From positions 25,424,725 to 25,488,724 of the forward strand of contig NC_135555.1 of NCBI RefSeq assembly GCF_964340395.1: a stretch of 64,000 bases of DNA, written 5' to 3'. The position numbers were made by a program, and so were the translations under genes. Under the pieces are notes generated by a model. It was not told the DNA's origin. It saw only the letters and a program-made list of their open reading frames with translations, and ran no database searches. Below are positions 43,686 through 55,132 of the stretch, piece after piece. Each line of letters opens with the position of its first letter. The first letter of the stretch is position 1. The stretch is from Glandiceps talaboti. Its lineage: Eukaryota; Hemichordata; Enteropneusta; Spengelidae.

Positions 43686-44382
43686 AACAAGTCATTGAGA
43701 ATAACATAGTCCCCACTATGATTAGTTTTAAGGAACTGGCAGTTTATGTTGTCATTTTCTTGATATTACTACTCTGATAACGCAACAACACTTGTGAACA
43801 TAAATCAAACAGAATTAGATATGTTGTGTCTGCTCGTTGGACATGGAACATGCCTACTCATGTTGTGTCGACTTGTTGGACATGGGACATGCCTACTCTT
43901 CAAGATGATGTGATGGAATAAACCATTCAACAATAAAGGATGAGTCGGGTACGGGGGGGGGGGGGGGGGGGACCTGTTGAAGCATGTCTGAGTTATGGCT
44001 TTGGACATGAAAACTGCTAGGCAGGTGGCCATATTGGATTGTATCACGACAGCAATGAATATGCACATATATCATGTCATAGAACACTGTGCTAATACCA
44101 ACTTTGAATGAGATCTGTTCAAGCATGTCTGAGTTATGGCTTTGGACATGGAAAATTCGCAAACAAAATGGCTGCTAGGCAGGGGGCCATATTGGATCGT
44201 ATTACAATGAAAATAGATATGCACATGTAGGTCACAGAACACTGTCCTAATACCAACTTTGAATGACATCTGTTCAAGCATGTCTGAGTTAAGGCTTTGG
44301 ACATGGAAAATTTGCAAACAAAATGGCTGCTAGGCAGGCGACCATATTTGATTGTATTACGATGAAAATGGATATGCACATA

Positions 44383-45274
44383 CAGTCGAGCCTCGTTAGA
44401 ATGAAATCGCTTATAACGAAAACCTGGTCAGAACGAACACAATTCAAAGGTACCGATCCCTTGCTATTGTTACCTATGTAAATAATGACGTTCAGAACGA
44501 ACGTACGTTTTACAAAAACCCGTTTATAACGAACACATTTTCCTCTAGCAAACAATGGTTTTCTACACCTACAGCGACGATTTAAACTTTGCCGACAGCA
44601 GAAAGACAGACCGCCACACATTAGAAGTGTAAATTGAAGGCTGGCCTTTGTTTTTTGAAAGTATAAAACACTACGTTGTCAAGATCCCAACAACATCAGA
44701 AGCCATGCAATGTTTACTGTACTTATGATGTTACATGCAGTCCCGTAAAAATGTTGACCCATCTGTATTTACAGAGCTATCCAAGATGGAAGACCTATTG
44801 TTTAGCGCAATGTGTGCCAGTCGCCGTCAAACCAAGATTACAGACTTTTTGAAGTAAGCGATATTCAGGACTTTATGAATGCTGACCATTTCATACAATG
44901 CACAGTGTGTACTTGAAACTTTCATTGACATCGTTTCCTCTCCGTCTCATTCCTCTATGTGAAAATCTTCATTTCAATTTACATTATGTGTAACTAACTG
45001 TACCGTTACCAACTTTAATATTTATTAATAAATTGTACATTATGTTGATGATGAATACTGTATTTTTCTCCAACTGAATGCGTTTATATGTGATTCCTGT
45101 GTGTCTAGTGAGATGTTGGTTTCAAAATCGAATGGGAGTATGAGTGCGTACTGTCAGTACAATGTCAGGTCTATTGACGGGTGCTCCAAGTGTCACTACA
45201 GTTATAATGACATCCGGATATAACGAACAAAATTGCCCAGTCCAAAGTCATTCGTTGTAATGAGGTTTTACCTG
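44383..45274 (+). mobile_element. Tigger/pogo-like element with TA duplication
   Basis: TA|CAGTCGAGCCTCGTTAGAATG at left and GTAATGAGGTTTTACCTG|TA at right; inverted ends of about 25 bp (CAG...CCTCRTTA). Removing the 892 bp and one TA restores the usual 'gcacatacatgtcatagaa' of the 151-bp unit. Internal sequence keeps further TTATAACGAA words near each end. Terminal motif and TA target fit the Tigger/pogo branch of Tc1-mariner. Confidence 0.85.
44738..44857 (+). pseudogene. Tigger-like transposase C-terminal remnant
   Basis: A 39-codon frame ends at TAA (44,855): QSRKNVDPSVFTELSKMED, then LLFSAMCASRRQTKITDFLK. A short acidic/Leu helix followed by RQTKITDF-K is a common C-terminus of pogo/Tigger transposases. 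The DDE core and DNA-binding domain are absent. Confidence 0.55.
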
Positions 45275-45819
45275 TACATGTCATAGAACACTGTCCTAAT
45301 ACCAACTTTGAATGAGATCAGTTCAAGCATGTCTGATCGAGTGATGATTTTGGACATGGAAAATCGCAAACAAAATGGCTACCAGGCAGCCATATTGGAT
45401 CGTATCACGACGAAAATGGATATGCACATGTATATCATAGAACACTGTCCTAATACCACCTTTGAATGGGATCTGTTCAAGCATATCTGAGTTATGGCTT
45501 TGGACATGGAAAATTTGCATAAAAAATAGCTGCTAGGCGGCCATATTGGATTGTATCACAACAACAATGAATATGCACATGTATTTCATAGAACACTGTC
45601 CTAATACCAACTTTGAATGAGATTTGTTCAAGCATGGGTTGTAAATGTTTCATTTATTTTAATTACCATCTATGACTGGCCTTTGACCTTTCCCTGTGTT
45701 GTAGCAAAATATTGTCATGGAGCCAGCGCATGCGTTAATCATCCCGCCATTCTGTACTTTCCTCTGCTGGGTAATGTCGTGCATTTTTTGGTAGTGGTAA
45801 TTTTTACCGCTAATTCCGA

Positions 45820-46625
45820 CATCGGGATCAGCTAATGTCTGTTCAACGTGCAAAAAACATTTGAAGGGTCACGGCAGGCTGAGTGGCAGATTCTGTTCAG
45901 CGATGGCAGACAATCTGGAAGATGATTTTAGTACGTCAAGTTCGGGAGCAAGTGGCGGGCCCCGGTCAAGGTAAACCAGACGCTACAATTTGTACGAAAT
46001 CAGAGTCGGAAAGCGGGGTGAAATCCGGGATGGACACAGGTTCCGTGACAGGAACTGACATGCAAAAACAAATGGACACATTAACTGAACAATTGCAGCG
46101 GTTAACTAACTTAGTAATCAAAAATTCGCAGACAGCTACCCAAGCAAAGCGGACTAGCGTAGACCATTCACGTCCACAAGCTACAAAATCATACAGAACT
46201 ATTAATGAACTCAGAAGTGACAGGCAGTTACAAGATTCCGTCGCCAAACTAATGACAGGAGTCGGTCACACATTGGGGTAACAGTTTTGAATGCATCCAC
46301 ACTGCCTTTGTTCATAATCCCCCCTCCGATAACAGCAAGACAAGTGGTACTGCACATAAAGCAAGTGGAGATCGTAGACCGAGATTCTGTGCACAATTCC
46401 AGTCACACAGATGCCCGTCTACAGATGATCACGTAGTAGATGGTCGGCTGGAAAAGCATATATGTTCCGCATGTATCAGATTCAGGAAACAAAACAAAAA
46501 GAGACACACGCTATGTCTGATTGTCCGTTTAATAACAAAAAGCTACAGAGACCAGAGGGTACGCAAAGATTGACTGCCCTCAACGGTGACTTCAACATTA
46601 CCCAAGTTTGTTTCAGTTACTAATC
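45820..46625 (+). pseudogene. Gag-like retroelement ORF fragment
   Basis: Three frames must be joined. The first reads CSTCKKHLKGHGRLSGRFC, then MADNLEDDFSTSSSGASGG (ATG at 45,903). The second (45,970-46,280) has MQKQMDTLTEQLQRLTNLV, a coiled-coil-like segment. The third has FCAQFQSHRCPSTDD, then HICSACIRFRKQ, and after another shift THAMSDCPFNN, a CCHC-like zinc motif. The combination suggests the nucleic-acid-binding ORF of a retroelement (perhaps DIRS/YR type). No polymerase is present. Confidence 0.45.
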
Positions 46626-46664
46626 ATGATTGTCCCCAATCACTAGTTAATCTACTTCAAGGGA

Positions 46665-47250
46665 ATACGGACACTCTCCTAATACCAACTTTGAATGAGA
46701 TATGTTCAAGCATGTTTGAGTGATGATTTTGGACATGGAAAATTCGCAAACAAAATGGCTGCCAGGCAGTCATATTGGATCGTATCATGACAAAAATGGA
46801 TATGCATATGTATGTCATAGAACACTGTGCTAATACCAACTTTGAATGAGATCTGTTCAAGCATGTCTGAGTTATGGCTTTGGACATGGAAAATTCGCAA
46901 ACAAAATGGCTGCCAGGCAGCCATATTGGATCGTACATTGTATTAGGATGAAAATGGATATGCACATGTATGTCACAGAATACTGTCCTAATACCAACTT
47001 TGAATGAGATCTGTTCAAGCATGTCTGCGTTATGGCTTTGGACATGGAAAATTTGCAAACAAAATGGCTACTAGGTGGCCATATTGGATCGTATCATGAA
47101 ACAAATTGACGTGCACATGTATGCCATTGTATGTTGCCCCTGTACCAAATTTGAAAAAAATCGGTCCAGGGATCTCCAAGAAACGGCTCTGGACGGACGG
47201 AACCCAATCCATTAAAGTCCCCATCCCAGACTTCGTCCGGCGGGACTAAT
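46665..47250 (-). mobile_element. Pearl-like element, family A, copy 4 (inverted)
   Basis: In reverse: terminal hairpin (agtccc...gggact, 47,217-47,248) followed by aat, a head with 'ccgatttttttcaaatttgg' and about three 151-bp core units. The (TCCG)n tract is almost absent here (only ggacggacgg). It gives a clean view of the hairpin end: ...GGGACTAAT. Confidence 0.8.
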
Positions 47251-47254
47251 AAAG

Positions 47255-47640
47255 GTGCTGTTCATAGAAATTTCATTACATTTTGACTATCAATACATTG
47301 TTTTATACAAGGACATGGCTGAGTGAACTCAAAACAGTTTATGTAGGGATCAGATTGCTGCAATGTTTAGTTTATATTCTGACTACATATTTGCTCTTGA
47401 GAATAAGCATGTCAGCAAAAAGCGCCACTTTCGCATCTCGATTTGGACTCGCATACTTCCAACTTGTGGGCATTTTTTTTACTGATTTTGGGCAAAAGTT
47501 ATTGGTAACTTTTGTTGTTCTGCTAAATAAGGAATTATATTTACACATACTAACTTTTCAATAGGTATTGAGGTGACGACTTCAGATATTTTAGTACACT
47601 TTCATTGTTGATGCTGCACTGACTATTACGTCATAATCAG
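47255..47640 (+). other. No recognisable feature
   Basis: The 93-codon ORF at 47,283-47,564 is hydrophobic in part but has no recognisable family motif; it may be 5' leader of the LINE that follows. Confidence 0.4.
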
Positions 47641-47672
47641 ATTGGTGAGCTGTTAATTTTGTTCAAATTAGT

Positions 47673-48340
47673 ATGACTGAAAATAACATGAATGATATGA
47701 AACAGGAACTACTCCGTAAATTGAACTCTGTATCTCAGGAAATAACAATGGTGAATAACAAACTGAATTACAGAACTTGTGCACAAATTTATATAGTAAA
47801 TTTTCAGATCTTCGTGTGTCGGTGAACAAAAGCGACAGCGACTTAACTGATCTGAAGGAAGATGTACATATAAATTGTTTGGATCTTGTAGCAGTTGATC
47901 AAAAACTCGACAATATTCAAGACCGCTTAGACAACTTGGAAAACGAAACTGATCGCCTGGAATCCTTCTCGAGAAGAGATAATGTTAGAATATATGGCAT
48001 ACAGAGGAAATCGAGGAATCAATCGACCAATGTAAAGAAAAGGTGGTATGTATTCTAAATGAACATGTAAAGAAAAAAAGTATGGAAGACGAGATATCGT
48101 ACGCGCCCATCGCGTTGGTCCAAAACTTCAGGGGAGATCACATCCTGTGGTCGTAAAGTTCCACCATGAAGAAGACAAAGTTTTTGCACTAACAGCCAGA
48201 GAGAGATTAAGAGAGTCGGACATTGGCATTAGTAACGATCTTACCAGGCAACAACAAAAGACAGTAGCAGAATATAGAAAACAGGGCAAAAAGGCTTATT
48301 TTAAAGTGTACACGCAAAGGTTGATAATTTTTTTTCATAA
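47673..48340 (+). pseudogene. LINE 2 ORF1 (L1-type RNA-binding protein)
   Basis: Starts MTENNMNDMKQELLRKLNSV. A coiled-coil stretch follows (KLDNIQDRLDNLENETDRLE), then FSRRDNVRIYGIQ, the hallmark entry to the L1 ORF1p RRM-like domain (SRRxNIRIxGIPE). Next comes VVKFHHEEDKVFALTARERL with DIGISNDLTRQQQ and KKAYFKVYTQR, matching the C-terminal domain. Frame changes near 47,780, 48,020 and 48,130. In active relatives ORF1p forms trimers that coat element RNA. Confidence 0.8.
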
Positions 48341-49400
48341 TTATGTTTATTTTGCCATAAAAATAAAGGAAATCGGGTTTGTAATAGTACAATATAATTG
48401 TAACACGAGAAATTGCGCGAAAAATGAGGCACTCTCAGCTCAGCCACAGAGCACCTTCAGGTAATACCTCTCATTTGCATATGGATAGGACAGCGTTTGG
48501 AACTTTATGACGTCACTTCGGGAACACAAACGCATTCGTCAGTGTATGTTTACATGCAAAGCCATTGTGGTCGAACCAGAAGGTCAACTTCACAACCCGT
48601 TTTCGCCAGAACCCGACGTTGAATATTGATCAGATTCCTCAAGCGTAGAGCAAAACACCCTGGCTTTAACATTTGATGGTGTGATTCAGTCATATTCATT
48701 CAAACCGATCGCTAGCAGTAACGATAGTTCCTCTGGCAGTGAATGAGTGAGGAAGAAGCACAGACATTTGTTTATGGCTCAGAATATTTCTATCAGAATA
48801 CAATAAAATGACGATAATATCGTCAATATTGACGTATTAAACCAACACTATATGAAAGGGGTAAAATTACACTTGTTTCTGTGATCGCGCAGTTTCACTC
48901 AATGCGAAGGAAGACACAAGGTATGAAAGGCAGCCACCATTACCGTACGTAAACATGAAAGTTCAACCGGCCGTTGTACTGGGCAAACATTTCGAAAAAT
49001 TTTACCTTCCGTCACTTCCTGGTTCCCAAATTTAATAATCTTCCGATAAATCGCCTCGTTGTTACAATCGGACCACGCTTACCAAAGATATCAACGGATT
49101 TCTAACGCCATGTAGGGGAATTGGAGCAGATAAATTTTTTCTAACTACCTATTTTGCATATTGTCCTAGCCCTTTATGGAACAGCAGCACATGTTACTGC
49201 CGATAACGGCTCTCCATTTAACATGTAAACATCGATATCCAATCACGTTCTCGGAAGGTAGTTAGACAGTATGTACTGTACATGTGAAAATCAAAACATA
49301 CAATCGGACTACGCATTGTTTCCAAAAAATTGCTTTTGTACTGAAAATTTTTTATGAAGATAAATTTGCTTTCTTGATTCGTGAAACATCATTTCAAATT
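48341..49400 (+). other. Foreign insert between LINE 2 ORF1 and endonuclease
   Basis: CpG-richer than its surroundings, with 'ctctcatttgcatatggata' and a palindromic tgacgtca near 48,510. A weak open stretch (VEPEGQLHNPFSPEPD, then SFKPIASSNDSSSGSE, 48,569-48,747) resembles the N-termini of multi-copy P2X7-like-domain proteins of invertebrates, but this is a guess. No transposon ends identified. Confidence 0.3.
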
Positions 49401-49469
49401 ATTTTATGTTCTCCTTTTTTTGCTTGGATCATGGCTATATATTGCCGTATATTGTCCAAATAAATTGTA

Positions 49470-50055
49470 AATTACAAGACTGCATATTTTTGCTTTTAAA
49501 AGGAGAAATTGTAAATAGTGAAAAAGATATTTTGTTGTGTAATATTTACATGTATATACCGCCCGAGTTCTTCGGTTTACGAAGGTCAATTCTCAAACAA
49601 TGGTATACAGCTATTTGAAAGTCAATTACTTGACACCTTATCCGAGTTACCTGATGTACATGTTGTTGTTGCAGGTGACTTTAATGCATGTACATGTACA
49701 GGTGATGAACCTGACTTTATTAGTGGTGATAATTTAGAGCATATTGTGGATGAGGGTTTCGCGTATGATGAAGATTCTTTTTACATTCCACGTGTATCAA
49801 AAGACACAACTGTAAATACCTTTGGTCACTCGCTCCTTTCACTATGTCAGTCGTTTAATCTACATATGTTAAATAGTAGAGCTGGAACAGATTCAAACAT
49901 GGGTGACTTCACTTGCATTACAAGTACTGGTGCAAGTGTTGTCGATTATGTTTTTAATAGTGTTGTCAACATTCTTGGATAAATGTGTTAATTTTTCTAT
50001 ACCAATATGTACCGAGTCTGATCACCTTCCTTTTATTTTCTCGATGTCAACAAGA
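49470..50055 (+). pseudogene. LINE 2 endonuclease domain, C-terminal part
   Basis: NSEKDILLCNIY, then VHVVVAGDFNACTCTGDEPD (catalytic Asp/Asn), FGHSLLSLCQSFNLHMLNSR, GDFTCITSTGASVVDYVF and TESDHLPFIFS (Ser-Asp-His). The N-terminal third is missing (replaced by the preceding insert). The frame is shifted near 49,560 and again near 49,975. The SDH segment is followed directly by a G-run and foreign sequence. Confidence 0.85.
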
Positions 50056-50059
50056 TTTT

Positions 50060-51790
50060 TTGGGGGGGTAAGCGCCCTGGGCGGTCTCAAGCCCCCCAAC
50101 CCCCAAAGTTGGGGTTGGGCGGTTTCCTGCGTACCCTATTTTCGCTGTCACCAAAACAATGCCTCATACATACTATGAGTTTTGCAAATGTACAGTCTAA
50201 ATACACTGATCAAAAGCTCCGACAATTCTGACTCGCCCTTCCGGAACTGGGAGAATAGATGTCTTAATTGAAACAGAATACACATGTGCTGGAAACATAC
50301 AATGTTGCAATCTTTCATTTTCACTCAATTCTACTATCAAACCAATGCACATTGATAAAAACCATGAGCGGTCCCTTTGATGTAATTAATCTCTGCATTT
50401 ATTAACATTGATAAAACGATTTTCCAAGTAAAAAGTACCAGACGGAAGACAAGAAAATTAGAATTTACATTAGGTAATGCAGGAATTGGTAATGGCTGCT
50501 CCTCTGTGACAAGCACAGCTGTTTAATGTATATTGGATCGTGACACATGATATTGTACATGTAGTATGATGTACCCAGTCCCACGACGATAAAGACGTAA
50601 TACATGTAAGTGTTGACAACTTTCAATGCATGGTCAGTGAATAGCTCTGCCAGTATCATATACCCAATGTGATTGGGTGAAATTGCTCACTGTTTTGTAA
50701 GCTGTGATCCTATTGGTCATATATGACGTAGTGACCTAATTACATTAATTATTTCACAACATGGCGACTTGTAAAAAGACTAGCGTAGCGATCACACTTG
50801 GAGGTTGGAATGCGCCGTATACAGTCATCTTATGAAGGGAAATATACATTTTTAGCAATGTTACATTCCTAGAAAGCATACTGATGTTTCTGTGATGTAA
50901 ATAGCAGATTGAATTACGTCATACGGAAGAATTGAAGCTACGTATGTTGATGTGAGTCCACCCACGTGGAATATGTTTACAGTTACACATCGTTGTATGT
51001 ACATGTACTACAAAATATACCAATGCATGCCAAGTCAGTCATTTTCTAAATCCTCCAAAATAATATAGATTAAAAAATGAAATTATTCAGTTGTCCCCCC
51101 CCCCCTATTTTGAACTAAATCCCCCAAAATTTTATGCAAGGGGGGAGGGGGACAATCAGTATAAGGTACTTTAATCTGGCGTATTATCATTCGTATGTAG
51201 CCTGCACAACTTCAAATTTATTGTGAGGGAAACCGCCAGCTGTTGTCCCATGGGAGTTACATGAATTTTGATTAAAAGTGTACCTTGTCAATCATTTATT
51301 AGCTTAAGTATCATACTGTCTTATCATTGGTATGAATATTATACAAATGCTAACTTGTTGCCAAGTAGACCTCTGTAGTAGACCGACTACTTTTGCGACA
51401 GTCCCAAGAGAACTACGTGAATAAATTAAGTTCTTGTCAATCATTCAACTCTCATTACAATGCAGTCTCATTATTGCCCCCAACACACATTAGCACTGGC
51501 GGTGTCTCAAAGGGGGCAAACAACTTTGGCAGGTATGTCAAAATAATGATGAATAAACAATGCAAGGTCAGATTGTGAATGAATTTTTAGACACATGAAT
51601 GCTGAAAAACGGGAAGAACAAAAATTTCATTCCTCGCATACCAGGATTTACGTTCTTCTTTTATAGCTCACACATACACAATCATCTATTCAAAGTTTAG
51701 GTATGGGGAGGGGGGGGGGGAGGGCGGTTTCCCGTAACTTTGCCAAAAGTCGACATTGTAAAAAAGAAAGGCCTGGGCGCTTGCCCGTGT
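50060..51790. mobile_element. ~1.7-kb insert with short inverted ends in LINE 2
   Basis: It splits the LINE between SDHLPFIFSMS and RITKYSWNPDKYWDF. Near the left end is 'gggtaagcgccctgggcgg' (50,066-50,084). Near the right end is 'ggcctgggcgcttgcccgt' (51,770-51,788), which is its inverse apart from a few bases. Both ends have G/C homopolymers and a ggcggtttcc word. It looks like a non-autonomous DNA transposon; the target duplication is unclear. A start-like ATGGCGACTTG context at 50,761 gives only 24 codons. Confidence 0.5.
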
Positions 51791-51819
51791 GAGGGCGCTA
51801 ACCCGAGGAGCTACGGTAC

Positions 51820-52684
51820 CCCAGTCAAACGTATTACAAAATATAGTTGGAATCCAGACAAATACTGGGACTTTGTCAGTGCAATGGAAACCGATGAGAA
51901 CAAAACACATTTAGAACATATTGTAGAGGATTAATTTGTCATTATAACATCGAGCATTTTACTAATATAATTAAGGAAGTTTGTAAATTTGCTGCTTTCC
52001 ACTGTGGTATGTTGTAAAATATTACACTGAATAGGAAACCACAGAAACAGCCATTGTGGTTCAATACCGAATGTAAAGTTTTAAAAGCTCAAAAATATCA
52101 ATGTTTAAGACGTTTTCCGGAATGAGGGACATGTGTGACTGTTGAGGCAATATAACTAGTTTAAAAAACAAAGATTTTAAGAAAATGTGTCGTGACAAAA
52201 AGAGGGCATTTCTTGAAAATGAAAGACTAAAATTATCTCTTTCTTTGGGTAATTCTAAATTATTTTGGACAAATCTCAACAGACTATCCCCTTCTACCAG
52301 TTCGTCTTTTCCCTCTATACATGTAGATGACTGGTTGTTTAATTATTTTAGAAATCTTTTCACAGTAGATGAACATGTTAATTTAAATGAGGCTGACGAA
52401 TTAATATATATTGATCCTACTATTGAACACATTATACCAGACACTGTAGCAGACTTAACCTTCGATATTCTAAATTCCCCAATTACGCAAGAAGAAATTT
52501 GAACCAGTATTAATAGTATAAAAAATGGTAAGTCACCTGGTCCAGACAGTCGACTTGGCGAATTTTTCAAAGCAAGTAAATATTTTCTTACTCCTTATTT
52601 GTATGTTTTGTTTAATAAGATTTTTGATAGCGGTATTTTCCCCAGTGATTGGACCAAAGCAATTATTATTCCATTATATAACCA
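51820..52684 (+). pseudogene. LINE 2 linker and RT N-terminal part
   Basis: RITKYSWNPDKYWDFVSAM, then after a frame change KPLWFNTECKVLKAQKYQ, NKDFKKMCRDKKRAF, LGNSKLFWTNLNRLS, the YFRNLFTVDE segment, and SINSIKNGKSPGPDSRLGEF with LTPYLYVLFNKIFDSGIF and TKAIIIPLY, the standard RT entry block. A TGA at 52,501 and other shifts break it. About 50 residues that should follow IIPLY are absent. Confidence 0.85.
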
Positions 52685-53214
52685 GATGTAAACTGAATGT
52701 CTTCCGTGAGGGCAAAGTTTTGAGATTGTCGTTCCTACAGATAATTGTTGGAATACAACAGAACATATATAATAAGTTATTTTTCCTCATTGATTGCTAT
52801 TTACTCATTGCTGTTAGTGATCTCCTGGCCAACCACAACATGTACTGTGACATTTGTTGAGAATGTAAAAAAAAAAAATAAGCGCATCGTTGTACCACTT
52901 TAGACAACATTTTCTGACATGAAACTATTTTTTCCTTTTTAGTGGCCTACAAAAATATGCCAATAATTTATTAAAACTAAAAGCTACATCAATAATATTT
53001 TCAGGACAAGTGCGCTTTGGTATCGCAAATGTATGTATCAAATTATATTGAATTTGAAGCGTGCATTCTTGAGATATAGCCTAATTACCGAAAACTATTA
53101 ATTATGTAAATTTCTCGTTAATATTCTTGGGATGTTTACTGAAACCTAATCAGTTCTTGTCACTACCCTACAGAACAAATGCAATAAATTTCGTTTGAAT
53201 TGAGCCAATCGTGT
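52685..53214 (+). other. Replacement segment inside LINE 2 RT
   Basis: AT-rich sequence with an A12 run at 52,869-52,880, sitting where the NYRGI/LLxRL block of RT should be. No ends or motifs recognised; it may mark an insertion with accompanying deletion. Confidence 0.4.
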
Positions 53215-54825
53215 CAACAAAATTGAAGAAGGTCAAGCTGGTTTTCGTAGGGGATATTCAACCATTGATGTCTTTATTTTGCAATCCATGATCCAGAATA
53301 CTTAACATTGAAGAAAGGAAAGTTCTATTGTGTGTTTGTTGACTTCGCAAAGGCCTTCGATAAGGTCGAGCGACAAAAATTGTGGTATATTTTACATAAA
53401 GGTGGGGTAAATGGTAAAATGTTTAGTATTTTAAAGAGTATGTATTGTAATGTTAAGTCTTGTGTGAGGATACCAAATGGTTGTACGGACTACTTTAGTT
53501 GTCCAACTGGTGTCCGTCAAGGTTGTATAAGTCCTTTTCTTTTTTCATAAATGAACTTGCAATTGTAGTACAGAAATCTGGACACAGAGGTATTCAACTT
53601 ACACCTGATTTAGTCGAATTATGCTGTCTATTGTTTGCTGACGATGTTGCCTTGTTTTCAGAATAGCATTGTTGGACTTCAGAGATTGTTAAATGTTTTA
53701 AGTAGTTATTGCGACCGACGGAAAATGTGTGTAAAGTTGTCTAAAACAAAAATTGTCGTCTTTAAAGCTGGAGGCTATATTTCACAGGAGAAGTGGGTTT
53801 TTAATGGAAAAAAACTTAAAGTGGTCTCGTCTCCTATTATAAATATCTTGGAATTTTACTGTCATGTAGACTGAAATGGGCTGAAGCAACTAAACTGCTG
53901 GCACAACAGGGCAGAAATGTGCTTTTTGCTACAATGAGAAAAGTTGGGGAAATCAAGCCATTGCCTTACAATGTTTTCAAAATATTTGATTCTATGATTT
54001 TACAAATTTTAATTTATGGTTCTGACATTTGGGGATTTCAATCCTACGTATTGCTTGACCGAGTTCAGTACCTTGCATGTAAAATGTTTTTAGGAGTCTC
54101 TAACAGTGCACCAAATAGTGCCATTCTGGGAGAATGCGGCAGACACCCTATTTTCCTACATACTGTAAAAAGGTGTATTAAGTATTGGGCCAAGTTAATT
54201 ACTATGCTAAACTACAGGTACCCCAGAAAGTGTTATGATATGCTCCTAAATATTGAAAATTCTAATATAAATTCTAGATGCACTTGGGCGACTGAAGTTA
54301 CAATTTTATTGTTCCTGTGTAACTTGCATGATGTCTGGCAAGTACAGGAAATAGGTGATGTACAAAATTTTGTCGATGCTTTTGATATTAGATTTCGATC
54401 ATATTTATTAAGTGTATGGTGTACTGACATTTCAGTGTTAGATAAATTAGATACATATAGAAATTTTAAGTCCTTGCTTCAACCAGAAAAATACTTGACA
54501 ATAGTAAGAATTGCTAGTCATAGGACAATGCTAGCACGTTTTAGATGTTCGTCTCATGGTTTGCATATATCGAGACAGGAAGAAGACAAGGTATTGATAG
54601 AGCTGACCGTATTTGTGTACTTTGCGATTCAAATGAAATCGAGGACGAATACCATTTCCTATTGAAATGTGAATTTTTGTAAACCTTAGGTCAAAATACA
54701 TCCCACAATATTTGTATCAGCTGTCATCGTTTGAAAAGTTTACTCAACTGTTATCATCTGATCAATCAAGTGAATTACATAGACTAGCAGCCTTTATTTA
54801 TGACGCTTTTGACACAAATATGTGA
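53215..54825 (+). pseudogene. LINE 2 RT catalytic core and C-terminal region
   Basis: EEGQAGFRRGYSTIDVFILQ, then FYCVFVDFAKAFDKVERQKL (box A Asp), PTGVRQGCISPFLFS, LLFADDVALFSE (FADD; 53,628-53,665), LSSYCDRRKMCVKLSKTKIV, YKYLGILLSCRLKWAEATKL and LIYGSDIWGF. The last part has RICVLCDSNEIEDEYHFLLK, a Cx2C..HxxxxC tail (54,613-54,672), ending LAAFIYDAFDTNM and TGA. Frame changes near 53,306, 53,548, 53,663, 53,845 and 54,580. The longest intact stretch is 53,919-54,665 (248 codons). Confidence 0.88.
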
Positions 54826-54944
54826 AGTAGCCCATACAGATTTAATGATTTCATTGCATCAATAAAACAAGAAAATTTCATTTCCAGGCTGAAGTCAAAG
54901 CATTTTGTAATACAACAAATCACATTTTGAAACGTCAAATGCAC

Positions 54945-55132
54945 ATTTCTGATGCGATCATTTTCATTTGAACAATTTCCCAACTAGACACCCAAGGTAA
55001 TTTACCCACCAAATATCATGGCAATCGGTTCAGCGGTTTTTTACTTTAAGTTGTTTACACACACACACACACACACACAGACAAGTGATGCCTGTAGCAC
55101 TACTGAACCTCCAGTTCAGTTGTGCTAAAAAG
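54945..55132 (-). mobile_element. Family B pearl-like element, inverted short copy
   Basis: Reverse complement: tttttagcacaactgaactg, hairpin partner ggttcagtagtgct, (TG)n (55,058-55,079), then 'ccgctgaaccgattgccatg' and one core start. Oriented this way the element ends ...GTGCTAAAAA on the + strand. Confidence 0.8.

Larger units (their letters stand above)
43688..45640 (-). mobile_element. Pearl-like element, family A, copy 3 (inverted, interrupted)
   Basis: In reverse orientation: 151-bp core units from 45,640 down to 43,965, then the same right end as copy 2 (43,688-43,965; 'ttggacatggaacatgccta' occurs twice). A 20-bp G-run (43,952-43,971) replaces part of it. A Tigger-like element at 44,383-45,274 splits one core unit. 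The hairpin end is missing. Confidence 0.75.
47640..54944 (+). mobile_element. Second LINE, two-ORF type, heavily interrupted
   Basis: Pieces in collinear order: ORF1 (47,673-48,340), insertion (about 48,340-49,400), endonuclease (49,470-50,055), insertion (about 50,060-51,790), linker and RT part 1 (51,820-52,680), insertion/deletion (52,685-53,210), RT part 2 and C-terminal region (53,215-54,825), 3' end (to 54,944). A family B element abuts it at 54,945. An ORF1 with an L1-type RNA-binding core and a C-terminal Cx2C...HxxxxC tail suggest an L1/Tx1-related lineage. Many frameshifts and stops show it is inactive. Confidence 0.85.

Noticed and set aside
44289-44621. 110-codon minus-strand ORF spanning the Tigger-like end
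   Set aside because: It translates the inverted end and the 151-bp repeat together; not a transposase frame.
47283-47564. 93-codon ORF with hydrophobic stretches as a membrane protein gene
   Set aside because: No homology recognised, no promoter or splice support, and it sits between two mobile elements.
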